Positions 7,032-15,720 are shown, counted from the first letter of the stretch. The stretch: DNA of 15,749 nt from an uncultured Prevotella sp. (GCA_900769275.1 CAAGGA010000037.1:1-15749); one strand, 5' to 3'. Numbers and translations: made by a program. Notes: generated by a model from the letters alone, not told the origin.

Positions 7032-10000
7032 CTATCTGGTCAGGGAGAATTTCATTGAGAGCCCGAAGTCGTGGGTTGTCGTCGGATAACTGCTTGACGA
7101 GAGCAGCGGTGTATTGACCTGACAGTCGTAATAGAAGCTCATGGTGAGCAGTCTTGACATGGAGTAGTTGGCGAGGAAGCTGAGCTTTAACGCCTTGTTA
7201 CCGCTGCTTGCCGTGGATGACATGGCTGCAATGTCGCGCATTATCGCTGCCTGATTGCGCAGGCTGAAGTCGAACTGCAGTTTCAGGTCATGGTTGAACG
7301 ACCTCTTATTCTCAACCTTGGACGTCGTCTTCGCCTTGTCAGCATCGTCATCGCCTGAAGTTTTCTTTCCTTTCACGGTTCTCGTATTGGAGCGCGTGAA
7401 GAGGTTGAAGTCGTTAATCTTATATCCCATGCCGATAACCCAGTCGCTTGATGACGTCTCATTGAGCTGCACGCTTGTCATTGATAGGCTCAGCACGCGC
7501 GTCTTTCGGTATTCCATCTTCACGGTCATGTCGTTCTGCAGCGTGAGATTGATGCCGAGGAGCGGCGAGAACGACTCGTTGATGCTGACCTGTGACACGT
7601 TGAACATACTGCTCGGACGTGGTATGGCAATGCCCTGCGTGTTGTCAGTAATGAAACCGTAGTCCCCCATGAACTCCATGAACGTGTTGTAGGAGCTGTA
7701 TGAGCCGACAGCATAGATACATTTGTATGCGTGATTGATATCCACGTTCTTGAACATTTCCTGAAACCACGTGAGCTGGCTCAGTCCGTTGTACCTTACA
7801 GTCCAGTTGGGGAGTAGCTTGGATATGGCTGGGAAGATGCCTTTGCTGTCCATTCCCGTGTAAGCCTTGAGGAAAGCGGGCACCATGACATCTGCGCTGT
7901 ACTTGTCCAGTCCTGCCTCGTATGTCGTTCCGTCACTTCCCACGAGCGTGGTTGCAAACTTCTTTCCTGCAAACTCTGTACCACCGGGATAGACGGCATC
8001 GGCATATCTTGCCTCCAAAACTGCCTTATATTCGTCCAATGACTTGCAGAACTTCTCGAACGTGGAGGACTGATACCCGTTGTTTGCATTGCCTATGCCT
8101 CCGAAAGCGGACTTCACCGCCACGGTCGTCATGGTCATACTGCCGCTGAGAATAGTGGGATTGCCCTGATACATATACTGTATGGACTTGCCTTTGGTCT
8201 GCGAATGGTCTGCGGAGAGGTCTATCTTGAGGTTTCTTATAGGCTGGAGCGTAGCCTTTATCTGCAGGGTACGGGTGCGATTGGTGGTGACTGGCGTAGC
8301 GACAGACTCGTCATTGAGCAGCCACCCTTTCTCTACGGCCTTGTCGAGATAGGAATCACCTACAAGTCCGAAAGCGAAATCAAGTCCCGGCGAGAATGCG
8401 TCAGCCACTTTTTTCTGTCCGAAGACATCACCTACGGAAGGCATGAAGCCCGGCAATGACATGGAGTATTGGTCGCGCAGGGAGAAGCTGACGTTGCGCA
8501 CCATCATGAGGAAGTTGGCAACAGACTGCGCCGTGCGATACCATTTCTTGTTGTCGAGAGGCTCTTTGGCAAGTACCGAAACCTTTATCTTCACGGCGGT
8601 ATCGGCACGGTTGAACACCTTTATCTTGTTGTCATCGACGACCTTGTACTTTATGTCGATGAGCTTTCCCTCGGCATTACGTGCGGAGACGATGAGTCTC
8701 TTTGTCTTCTTGCCATGGGTTACGACGATGGCAGTATCGGCATTAATGGAGAGTTCCCTCTCGAATGCCTTGCTGTTCTTTGGCAATGCGGCCTTTGCCT
8801 TGTCTGTCTTGTCTGTCTTGCCCTCAGCATCAGCCTTGGACTTGGTGTCCTTGACCGGAGTCTTCCTGGGCTGATTCTTCTTAATGGTCTTCTTGAATCT
8901 CTCGTTGGTCTTTTTCAGGAAAGGCACGTGATCGTAGAGTTTCTCCATCTTGAAGTCGCCGTTGATATTCAGCGAGCGGTTCATGCCTATGGTATTACCG
9001 AGTGACGTGCCGTCTTCGAGGTCGGAGCCTCGCTGCCAGTTGTATGAAGCGTTGTACGTAGCACTTGCCTTGACCCAGTCAAATACGGGTATGAGGGAAA
9101 GCGGCAACTGGTAGGACGCCGTGACGTTCTGCTGATAGTCGAGGGGTGTACCCATGTGCCTGATACTTGTCCATATGGAGTCTTTCCACGCCTGATATTG
9201 ATCAGGATACAGGTCTTTGTTGACCTGAACGTAAGGTTCCTCTATCTCGGCGTGCGTTGCGCTGTTGAAACTGAACTTGAGGTTCTTGGTCAAGTCCCAT
9301 CTCAACTGAAACTCCCTGTTCCAAAGGAACTGTGAGGAGAAGGTGGCAGGAATGGAATTGTCACTTCCGAGGTCTTCCAGGTCACGTTCCTGCATCTCGT
9401 AATAGTTGCGCACCATGTCGGTATTGAATCCGATATTCTGCGGAAGCCAGTTGAAAGCGAAGAGTTTCAGGATGTCGTAATACTTTGACTTGCTCTTTAT
9501 CTTCTTGAACGGCTCAAAAGGCTTATAGACCGGAGTCCATGAATATGCAATGCTTCCGCGCCAGTTGTCCTCGTTCTCATATACGGTAGTCTCTCCATCG
9601 GTGTGTGTATGCGAGTGAGAATAGGAGAACGTGAAGTTGGCAGGGTCGTAAGGCATCGGATGCCTCTTGGTGGCAATACCGAGTTTCACGCCGGAGAGCG
9701 AGAAGTTCCTTGTCACGTTCTTCATCACGGCGATGCTCTCGATAGAGTCCCTTTCCTGCTTGCTGCCTGCCGCATCGAGTGCATCGTCGAGGCGCATGTC
9801 CGTGTCGAGAGGGTTGTATTTCGGAGATGTACGCTCGCGTGTGATGCTGTAATAGAGCGGTGCCTGCACCTTGGCTTTCTCGGGGAAGAATTTTCCGAGT
9901 TCGAGATTGGTGGTAAAGGAATATGTGGCATAGTTGTCCGTGGAGCGTGAGGTCACAGATTCCTCCAGTCCTCCGAATCCCTCGCTGATGTATTTTCCGG

Positions 10001-13000
10001 TGGCATTGACGCTTCCGAGGTCAGAGAGCTGCACGTTGAGGTTGCCCTGTGCCGCCCATCCTCCGCTGTTCTCCGGTTCGAGCAGTCGCATCTCATTGAC
10101 CCACACCTCGCCGCTCTTCATTCCAGACGAGAGGTTACGCACTCCGATGACCATAGTCTTTACCTCGCCGAGGGTGGGATTGCCGAGAATGGTAATCTTG
10201 TTCTTCGGGTTGTCCTCGTCGTATGCCGAGTATTCAACGTTATACGATGCCCTTCCCTCAGCCTTTGCAATGTTGCGCTCTTTCTTGAGAGCGGTGAAGA
10301 GAGAGAGCTTTATGTCGAGCATATTCTCTTCCGGCCATACTTTCTTGCAGTCGGCGAGAGAATACGTGCTGTATTTCGTACCCGTAGGAGGAGGCGTGAG
10401 CTTGAGCGGTATCTCATACTCGTAGTAGTTGCTCTTGTAGTCGGAGCCGAGACGTATGAAGAGTGCGAGCTGGTCATCCCTGAGGTTCGTGGTATTCTCT
10501 TCGAGTGCGTTGGCATGCACGAACATCTGCAGCCGCTTGTACTGCCGCACGTCGAGGGTCATGTTCTTGTACACCGCCTTTGCCTCTCCTGTCGAAAGGT
10601 CGTTCACGACGATGTCCATGGACTGCTCGTTGTCCTCCTTGAGCTGTGGCTGTGACGGATCCACGACACGTGATATGCCCGGAGGAAGGACATAGTTGAC
10701 CGGGGACTTGTCGTTGTTCTCCTCGATATTGACGGCACTGACATTGACAGTGCCCGTATTTGCGGCAGAGGCATTGAGGGTCTGCTCATATACGCGCCAT
10801 GCTCCGCGCACGAGGTCGAGGCTTGCGAAGCGAAGCACGAGGGGTTTCTCGAAGCCTGCCATGATCATACGCATGAAGCGGATGTTTGTGAAGTCGGAGA
10901 TGTTGCCGTAGCGTTTGCGTCCCTGCCCGTCCTGAGTCTTGAGAGGTATGCGGAAGAGATACCATGTGACCTCCTCGGTGTTGCCGTTGCGCAGTCCGGG
11001 GTTGGCGACACGCTTATCGACGATGAAGTTTCTGCCCACCTGCAGGTCCTCCTCGCGTATGGAGACCTTGTATTCGTAGTACTTCTCGTTCTCGTTGAGG
11101 GTGTAGTCCTGATTGATGTCCTCCACGTCCGGCGTAATCTTGTACGAGGTGTCATAACGCTCGGAACGGGTGTCGCTGTCGGGAGAGTTTCCCTGCGGGT
11201 TGTTGATATACTTGTATCTTTCGAGGATAGGAGCTTCCATCTCGTCCCACATATCCCCACGGAAATATCTGTAGTTGTCGTTTGCGGGGTCGGCATATAT
11301 GGAGTCGAAGATGAGTGGCTCGACGCTTGCCTTTGCAGAGTTGAGGAAAGTCTGGTAACTCTCAAAATTCCGCTCTTCATCATCTGTGAGACCGTTGAGT
11401 CCTACGTCCTGCTTTGCCCTTGAACCTGCCGATGTGGCAAAGGCATAGGTGACCATATTCTGCTGCGGCACCTTGCCCCACTGTGTCACGGCATATCGTT
11501 CAGTGCCGTCAATGGACATTCCGCTCTCATAGAATTTCTTTCCGTCGTGGAGGATATCCTCCGACAGTTCTCCGAGGTTGAAATAGAGGTCGCCGCCGTA
11601 CTGCGTTGCCGTGCCGTTGCGCCGCGTGTAGATGAACGGGTCGAGCATCCAGAACTCGATATATTCTATGTTGGAAGCCTCGAAGTCAGGGTTGTCGAGC
11701 TTGCGCATCATGCCTCCCCATGAGTCTCCGGGACGCTGGAGCAGTCCCTGCGAGGTGAGTGCCGGATTGAAGTTGTACGGTCCTCTCTCAGCCGGGTAAT
11801 AGGCGAGATTGAGTATAGGCAGCGTGTTTACCGTTCCGGAATATGAGTCAAGGTCACGGTTGGGATATACCTCACGTGTATATACCTCACGTACGTAATG
11901 GTTTGAAAGCTGTTCGAGGTCGCCCTTGATATGGCTTGGCGTCAGGGTAGAGCTGCGCCTTGTGAAGAGCGGGTCGATGTTGTACCATGCGAGGCGTGCG
12001 CGATGGTAGCCTCCTGCCAGCGTGGTCTTGTCCTTAGACTCGTCGGGGAACATGGACGGCACACTGGATATGACCCATGAGGAGGGCGTGCCGAGCTGGA
12101 TACTCGTCTTGGTGTCCTCGAAATCATCGAGATATGAGGCATTGTCCTGCGTGCCTCCGGCCTGCCCTGCTATAAGGTGTGCGAACTCTGCATTGAACTG
12201 TATGTAAGAGGGTTGCGAGACATTGAGGAACGGTATCTTGTCAAGGGCATTGGTGAGCCACTGGCTTTCTTTCTTCCAGTTGAGGTTGAGTCCCCACAGT
12301 GTGTTCCTGACGGGCTCTGCTCCCATAGCGACTTTCGTGGTAAGGCTCTGCTCCGAGAGATGGCGGACAGTGCCCGACATCTGGAAATCCTTGGAGAAGT
12401 CATACTCCCAGTTGAGTCCGAGCATCGTCTTGCGCTGCATTCCGTATTCGTCATTGCTTTCGAGGGAGACATTGATTGGCGTTCCCGCATCAATGATGCT
12501 TTGGTTGATGATGCTCACTATGCCGGAAGCGTAATCGACGATGTAGTCGGCTCCCTCCACGAGCGTGACACCTCCTGCCGTGACGACGACGGAACCCTGC
12601 GGCACCTGCGATGCTCCGAGGTATATCTCATTGGCGGACGAGCCCTTGAACTGTCCCTGGAGCATGAACTTGTCCTTTTCCGCAATCTGCTTTGCCACGG
12701 TCTTCGTGGAGTCATAGAGTTCGGTATAGGCATACTTTGCCGCCTTGGCGGGATCGACGCTCTTGTCGATAAGGAAGTTGTAGAGTCCCCGTCCGAAAGG
12801 TTCTGCCTTTGGCAGGAAGACGCGACCGTTGCTGACCGTGTAGCCCTCCACGTAGTCGAAGCTGCCGTTGGAGTGCGCCCTGTTGTTGTTGTCGAGCCGG
12901 TCAGCACCGATAACCTTGAGGAGCGTGTATTCCTTTACCTGCGGTTCGGGGAGATATGAGAGATATACTCCTGCCGTGTCACTCTGGAACTTGACGTCAA

Positions 13001-14702
13001 GGCGGAACTTCTCTTTCTCCACGTTCGTGGCAAGGTAATAGACGTTCTTCATCATCAACGGCCAGTTTGCCTGCTGGGGATTGTGCGTGGTGTTCTTCAA
13101 GGCCTTGACATAGAGAGCCTTGTTGATGTCGGTAATATCGGAAGCGAACTCTCCCACCTGATATGTCACGCCGCCGTACGTGTATTCATACGCCACGGCA
13201 AGCACCTGGTCGGTCTGCAGCGTTGATTTCAGCGAGACATAGCCGAGGGCGGAGTTGAGGGTATATTCCGTGCTGTTGAGTTTCCGTGCTTTCTCCAGTT
13301 TCTCGTATTCCGTCCTTCCCGTCTCGTCATCATTGAGAAACTCGAGCACGGTGGAGGTCTGGTCAATGTCACGTGCCGCCGCATACGCGGAGACCATCTG
13401 CGCATACTGGCCGTTGGCATCATTCCCCGGCACGGAATATGCTCCTTTCCCGCCCCACATGCCATTGGCCGGCGCACCCTCGCCGAGGTCAGCGAGAGCC
13501 ACGATGTCACGGGTATTGTCAGTCTGTCCGGTCTTGTTGGTCACCCATATCTCCACCCTTGTGATGTTAATGCCTGTGGTAAGGTTGGGCAACTGCTGCA
13601 TGGCATCGTCATAGATGTCATGGAAGTATTTGGCAAGGAAGAAGTGGCGGTTCTCCTCATAGTCAGCCACGTCAATCTCAAAGGGCGAGAACTGTACTCC
13701 GCCTTTCGTGCTTACGCTCTGCGCATTGGACTTTTTCTGTGACACGACGGTCTGCAGCTTGAGTTTTCCGAACTGCATATCGGTCCTGATACCGAAGAGC
13801 GATGATGCTCCAGAGACGAGGGACGAGTTGCCCGGGAAACTGACATTTCCGGCTTCGACGAGCTTTATTATCTCGTCTTCCTTGCCTTCGTACTTGAGTT
13901 TCAGGTTCTGCTGGTCCATCTCAAAGGTGGCATCGGTGTTGTAGCTAAGGTTCATATTGACCTTGTCACCGACCTTACCATTGACATTGACGTTGATTTT
14001 CTCGTCGAAATTGATGCTTGTGGTCTTTCTCTTGCTGATAGGCAGGGAGGGATTATCGATGTTCTTCATGGTGGCTCCGAACTTCAGTTCTGCGCTTCCC
14101 TGCGTCTTGATGCGCACGCCTCCCGGTCCGAAGATTTTTTCTGCCGGCCCGAGGTCGAAGTGCATGTCCATGAAGTCAAACTTCTCCTTGCCTTTCTGCT
14201 CAAAGACCTCTGCGTTCTTTGAGCGGAAGAAGTCTTTTCTGGACTGTCGTTCCGTCCATTTGAGGTATTCCGGCACTGACATCACGACCGGTGTCGTCAG
14301 CCACGTGCCTGCCATCTTCGAGCCTATGACGTAACTGTCGAGCGTATCGTCGTATTCGGGAGTCTGCGCCACGTTCTCCGGCGTGGTGAGGTCGGCGGAG
14401 CCTTTGCTGAGGTCATCGTATGTAACGGGCGTGGTACGCTGTATCTTCCACCGCGGATGGAGAAGGCTGTCGGGTATTTCCTCTTCCTCCAGTTCCACTT
14501 GTTTCTTCACCTTCGGCTTGTTGTCGTCCTGTATCGTTGCGGAGGCCCATATCACGGTGGGCAGGAGAAAGAGGAACATGCCCCATAACATCCTCTCCCT
14601 CCACGCCTTCTGTGGGCGTGGTGTCTTCGTGCAGGCGGTCTTCCTGACCTGTTGCTGCTTTCCTTTGGCGGAGGGGTTGTTTCTTTTCCTTGTCTGGGGC
14701 AT
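7032..14702 (-). CDS. sprA: Type IX secretion system outer-membrane translocon SprA (Sov)
   Basis: SprA/Sov is the very large beta-barrel through which folded cargo leaves the cell in type IX secretion. The 2556-residue product is in the family's size range (roughly 2400-2500 in F. johnsoniae and P. gingivalis). A long, strongly basic N-region (1-38) precedes a hydrophobic core (about 39-54, MLWGMFLFLLPTVIWASA), with cleavage probable after ASA. Recognisable family blocks include NTDATFEMDQQNLKLKYEG near 254-272, APLYYSITRERTSPKYNPL in the middle, and YSMSLPGFMPSVGDVFGQ near 2075. A Lys/Thr/Asp-rich linker at about 1930-1978 precedes a small beta-rich insert (to about 2050). The C-terminus alternates polar and hydrophobic residues up to GLSMKFSLTR, as barrel strands do. 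ruvA lies 102 bp upstream, a linkage seen in many Bacteroidota. The frame is intact throughout. M38 is the only obvious alternative start, but it would lose the positive charges. Confidence 0.96.
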   Translation of the reverse strand: MPQTRKRNNPSAKGKQQQVRKTACTKTPRPQKAWRERMLWGMFLFLLPTVIWASATIQDDNKPKVKKQVELEEEEIPDSLLHPRWKIQRTTPVTYDDLSKGSADLTTPENVAQTPEYDDTLDSYVIGSKMAGTWLTTPVVMSVPEYLKWTERQSRKDFFRSKNAEVFEQKGKEKFDFMDMHFDLGPAEKIFGPGGVRIKTQGSAELKFGATMKNIDNPSLPISKRKTTSINFDEKINVNVNGKVGDKVNMNLSYNTDATFEMDQQNLKLKYEGKEDEIIKLVEAGNVSFPGNSSLVSGASSLFGIRTDMQFGKLKLQTVVSQKKSNAQSVSTKGGVQFSPFEIDVADYEENRHFFLAKYFHDIYDDAMQQLPNLTTGINITRVEIWVTNKTGQTDNTRDIVALADLGEGAPANGMWGGKGAYSVPGNDANGQYAQMVSAYAAARDIDQTSTVLEFLNDDETGRTEYEKLEKARKLNSTEYTLNSALGYVSLKSTLQTDQVLAVAYEYTYGGVTYQVGEFASDITDINKALYVKALKNTTHNPQQANWPLMMKNVYYLATNVEKEKFRLDVKFQSDTAGVYLSYLPEPQVKEYTLLKVIGADRLDNNNRAHSNGSFDYVEGYTVSNGRVFLPKAEPFGRGLYNFLIDKSVDPAKAAKYAYTELYDSTKTVAKQIAEKDKFMLQGQFKGSSANEIYLGASQVPQGSVVVTAGGVTLVEGADYIVDYASGIVSIINQSIIDAGTPINVSLESNDEYGMQRKTMLGLNWEYDFSKDFQMSGTVRHLSEQSLTTKVAMGAEPVRNTLWGLNLNWKKESQWLTNALDKIPFLNVSQPSYIQFNAEFAHLIAGQAGGTQDNASYLDDFEDTKTSIQLGTPSSWVISSVPSMFPDESKDKTTLAGGYHRARLAWYNIDPLFTRRSSTLTPSHIKGDLEQLSNHYVREVYTREVYPNRDLDSYSGTVNTLPILNLAYYPAERGPYNFNPALTSQGLLQRPGDSWGGMMRKLDNPDFEASNIEYIEFWMLDPFIYTRRNGTATQYGGDLYFNLGELSEDILHDGKKFYESGMSIDGTERYAVTQWGKVPQQNMVTYAFATSAGSRAKQDVGLNGLTDDEERNFESYQTFLNSAKASVEPLIFDSIYADPANDNYRYFRGDMWDEMEAPILERYKYINNPQGNSPDSDTRSERYDTSYKITPDVEDINQDYTLNENEKYYEYKVSIREEDLQVGRNFIVDKRVANPGLRNGNTEEVTWYLFRIPLKTQDGQGRKRYGNISDFTNIRFMRMIMAGFEKPLVLRFASLDLVRGAWRVYEQTLNASAANTGTVNVSAVNIEENNDKSPVNYVLPPGISRVVDPSQPQLKEDNEQSMDIVVNDLSTGEAKAVYKNMTLDVRQYKRLQMFVHANALEENTTNLRDDQLALFIRLGSDYKSNYYEYEIPLKLTPPPTGTKYSTYSLADCKKVWPEENMLDIKLSLFTALKKERNIAKAEGRASYNVEYSAYDEDNPKNKITILGNPTLGEVKTMVIGVRNLSSGMKSGEVWVNEMRLLEPENSGGWAAQGNLNVQLSDLGSVNATGKYISEGFGGLEESVTSRSTDNYATYSFTTNLELGKFFPEKAKVQAPLYYSITRERTSPKYNPLDTDMRLDDALDAAGSKQERDSIESIAVMKNVTRNFSLSGVKLGIATKRHPMPYDPANFTFSYSHSHTHTDGETTVYENEDNWRGSIAYSWTPVYKPFEPFKKIKSKSKYYDILKLFAFNWLPQNIGFNTDMVRNYYEMQERDLEDLGSDNSIPATFSSQFLWNREFQLRWDLTKNLKFSFNSATHAEIEEPYVQVNKDLYPDQYQAWKDSIWTSIRHMGTPLDYQQNVTASYQLPLSLIPVFDWVKASATYNASYNWQRGSDLEDGTSLGNTIGMNRSLNINGDFKMEKLYDHVPFLKKTNERFKKTIKKNQPRKTPVKDTKSKADAEGKTDKTDKAKAALPKNSKAFERELSINADTAIVVTHGKKTKRLIVSARNAEGKLIDIKYKVVDDNKIKVFNRADTAVKIKVSVLAKEPLDNKKWYRTAQSVANFLMMVRNVSFSLRDQYSMSLPGFMPSVGDVFGQKKVADAFSPGLDFAFGLVGDSYLDKAVEKGWLLNDESVATPVTTNRTRTLQIKATLQPIRNLKIDLSADHSQTKGKSIQYMYQGNPTILSGSMTMTTVAVKSAFGGIGNANNGYQSSTFEKFCKSLDEYKAVLEARYADAVYPGGTEFAGKKFATTLVGSDGTTYEAGLDKYSADVMVPAFLKAYTGMDSKGIFPAISKLLPNWTVRYNGLSQLTWFQEMFKNVDINHAYKCIYAVGSYSSYNTFMEFMGDYGFITDNTQGIAIPRPSSMFNVSQVSINESFSPLLGINLTLQNDMTVKMEYRKTRVLSLSMTSVQLNETSSSDWVIGMGYKINDFNLFTRSNTRTVKGKKTSGDDDADKAKTTSKVENKRSFNHDLKLQFDFSLRNQAAIMRDIAAMSSTASSGNKALKLSFLANYSMSRLLTMSFYYDCQVNTPLLSSSSYPTTTHDFGLSMKFSLTR

Positions 14703-14746
14703 TGGGGGATTTCCTTTTTTTCTTTGCGGATTTTCGTTTTTTTTGG

Positions 14747-14767
14747 CTCTTCGACCTGGTCGAAGAG
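14747..14767 (+). repeat. Intergenic palindrome, copy 6
   Basis: The arm CTCTTCGACC, a central T and the complement GGTCGAAGAG give ten paired bases. They are followed by TACC and GGGATTGGGGATG, a flank very like that of the copy at 1399. It occupies the 102-bp gap between ruvA and sprA. On the sense strand the hairpin comes after the ruvA stop and is followed by an A-run, not a T-run, so it is not a standard intrinsic terminator. Confidence 0.87.
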
Positions 14768-14804
14768 TACCGGGATTGGGGATGTGCGCAGAGGGGGATT
14801 GGGG

Positions 14805-15431
14805 CTATTTGATTAGTTTCAGGGCTTGCTTGATGACTGCTGCCACTGGGGTGTCGGGGTTGGTGCGGAGGATTTCCGTCACCACCTTTGAACTCGGAGC
14901 GGGCGAGAAGCCGAGCATGGTGAGTGCTCCCACTGCTTCGTCACGTACCTCGCTCTGCTCCGGCGTGAGAGCGGAGACCGCTGCGCCCGGCGATGTCTGC
15001 AGGTCGGCGATGATGCCGCTTGCCGCCATCTTGTCCCTGAGATCGACAATGATGCGCTGCGCCGTCCTGAGACCGATACCCTTGACCGACTTCAGCATCT
15101 TCTCATTGCCTGATGAGATGACATTGACCAGTTCCGCCGGCGTTATGGCGGAGAGAATCATGCGTGCCGTATTGCCGCCTACGCCACTGACGGAAACAAG
15201 CATCCTGTAGAGTTCCCTCTCCTGCCTGCTGCTGAAGCCATAGAGGGTATAGGAGTCGTCACGCCCTCCCGCAACGATGACTTCGTGCACGTAGAGCTTC
15301 ACCTGCTTGCTTGTCTGTATGGCAGTGTACGTATTGAGGGAGATATTAAGGGCATAGCCTACTCCTGCTGCTTCCACCACTGCTACCGTGGGGGTGATTT
15401 CTGTCAGTTCTCCCTTGATGTATTCTATCAT
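14805..15431 (-). CDS. ruvA: Holliday junction branch migration protein RuvA
   Basis: RuvA binds four-way DNA junctions as a tetramer and guides the RuvB motor during recombination repair. The 208-residue protein starts MIEYIKGELTEITPT. It has an N-terminal OB-fold (about 1-65, ending YTLYGF), two helix-hairpin-helix motifs (LVSVSGVGGNTARMIL at 78-93 and LKSVKGIGLRTAQRIIVDL at 113-131), a Ser/Ala-rich linker, and a C-terminal RuvB-binding domain (EAVGALTMLGF at 165-175). The frame is open 15 codons further upstream, but ATG at 15429-15431 gives the conserved family N-terminus and is chosen. Between HEVI and RDDSYTLYGF four extra residues (VAGG) appear, compared with the Bacteroides protein as I recall it. 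sprA follows 102 bp downstream. Confidence 0.96.
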   Translation of the reverse strand: MIEYIKGELTEITPTVAVVEAAGVGYALNISLNTYTAIQTSKQVKLYVHEVIVAGGRDDSYTLYGFSSRQERELYRMLVSVSGVGGNTARMILSAITPAELVNVISSGNEKMLKSVKGIGLRTAQRIIVDLRDKMAASGIIADLQTSPGAAVSALTPEQSEVRDEAVGALTMLGFSPAPSSKVVTEILRTNPDTPVAAVIKQALKLIK

Positions 15432-15499
15432 GAGTGTATGTTTTTTTGATGTTCCGTCGTGTGCGCTTCCTCCCACTGCTCCAGTGCTTTCACGCGCAT
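15428..15499 (-). CDS. Possible 23-residue leader ORF overlapping the ruvA start
   Basis: ATG at 15497-15499 opens a short frame (MRVKALEQWEEAHTTEHQKN, then IHS) whose TGA overlaps the ruvA ATG in the arrangement ATGA. Such four-base overlaps are typical of translational coupling. The peptide is hydrophilic, with no signal peptide or recognisable domain, and an in-frame TAG lies just upstream at 15506-15508, so it is not the tail of a longer gene in this sequence. There is no clear ribosome binding site. It could equally be chance within the ruvA leader. Confidence 0.25.
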   Translation of the reverse strand: MRVKALEQWEEAHTTEHQKNIHS

Positions 15500-15535
15500 G
15501 ACAATCTATATAACGAGCGTGCGTGCATATTATTG

Positions 15536-15545
15536 TATGTGACGG
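15536..15545 (+). repeat. 10-bp direct repeat, left copy
   Basis: TATGTGACGG occurs here and again, identically, at 15711-15720. The 165 bases between the two copies include the GT tandem repeat. Confidence 0.6.
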
Positions 15546-15554
15546 GGCTTTTTT

Positions 15555-15634
15555 GGTTGTTTGGTTGTTTGGTTGTTTAGTTGTTTGGTTGTTTAGTTGT
15601 TTGGTTGTTTGGTTGCTTAGTTGTTTGGTTGATA
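15555..15634 (+). repeat. 8-bp tandem repeat, about ten units of RGTTGTTT
   Basis: Ten consecutive 8-bp units can be read: GGTTGTTT five times, AGTTGTTT three times, one GGTTGCTT and a terminal GGTTGATA. The A-type and G-type units alternate irregularly. The array ends 56 bp from the possible leader ORF and about 124 bp from the ruvA start. The unit length is not a multiple of three, and no ORF spans it. Confidence 0.85.
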
Positions 15635-15710
15635 GTATTCGACTCGACTAAAACCGACAACCAACAAACTAAAACCTAAAACCAAATATCCATTGATTTT
15701 CAATCTACGT

Positions 15711-15720
15711 TATGTGACGG
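15711..15720 (+). repeat. 10-bp direct repeat, right copy
   Basis: TATGTGACGG, identical to 15536-15545. The bases outside the two copies differ. Confidence 0.6.

Noticed and set aside
8560..8915. Lys-rich linker and beta-rich block in sprA as a possible inserted domain
   Set aside because: From memory, SprA proteins of other Bacteroidota carry a similar insert before the YSMSLPGFMP block, so it looks like a normal part of the family.
12177..12959. 260-codon plus-strand ORF inside sprA
   Set aside because: It is antisense to an intact, well-recognised gene, and its product has no known domain or plausible translation start signal.
14383..15210. 275-codon plus-strand ORF spanning the ruvA-sprA gap
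   Set aside because: It is antisense to the end of ruvA and the start of sprA and crosses the palindrome. The open frame reflects GC-rich codon bias.
15633..15650. TCGACTCGA with TAGT/ACTA flanks as a seventh palindrome copy
   Set aside because: It lacks the CC-W-GG centre and the ACC flank, and only four core bases pair on each side. It could be a decayed copy but cannot be supported.
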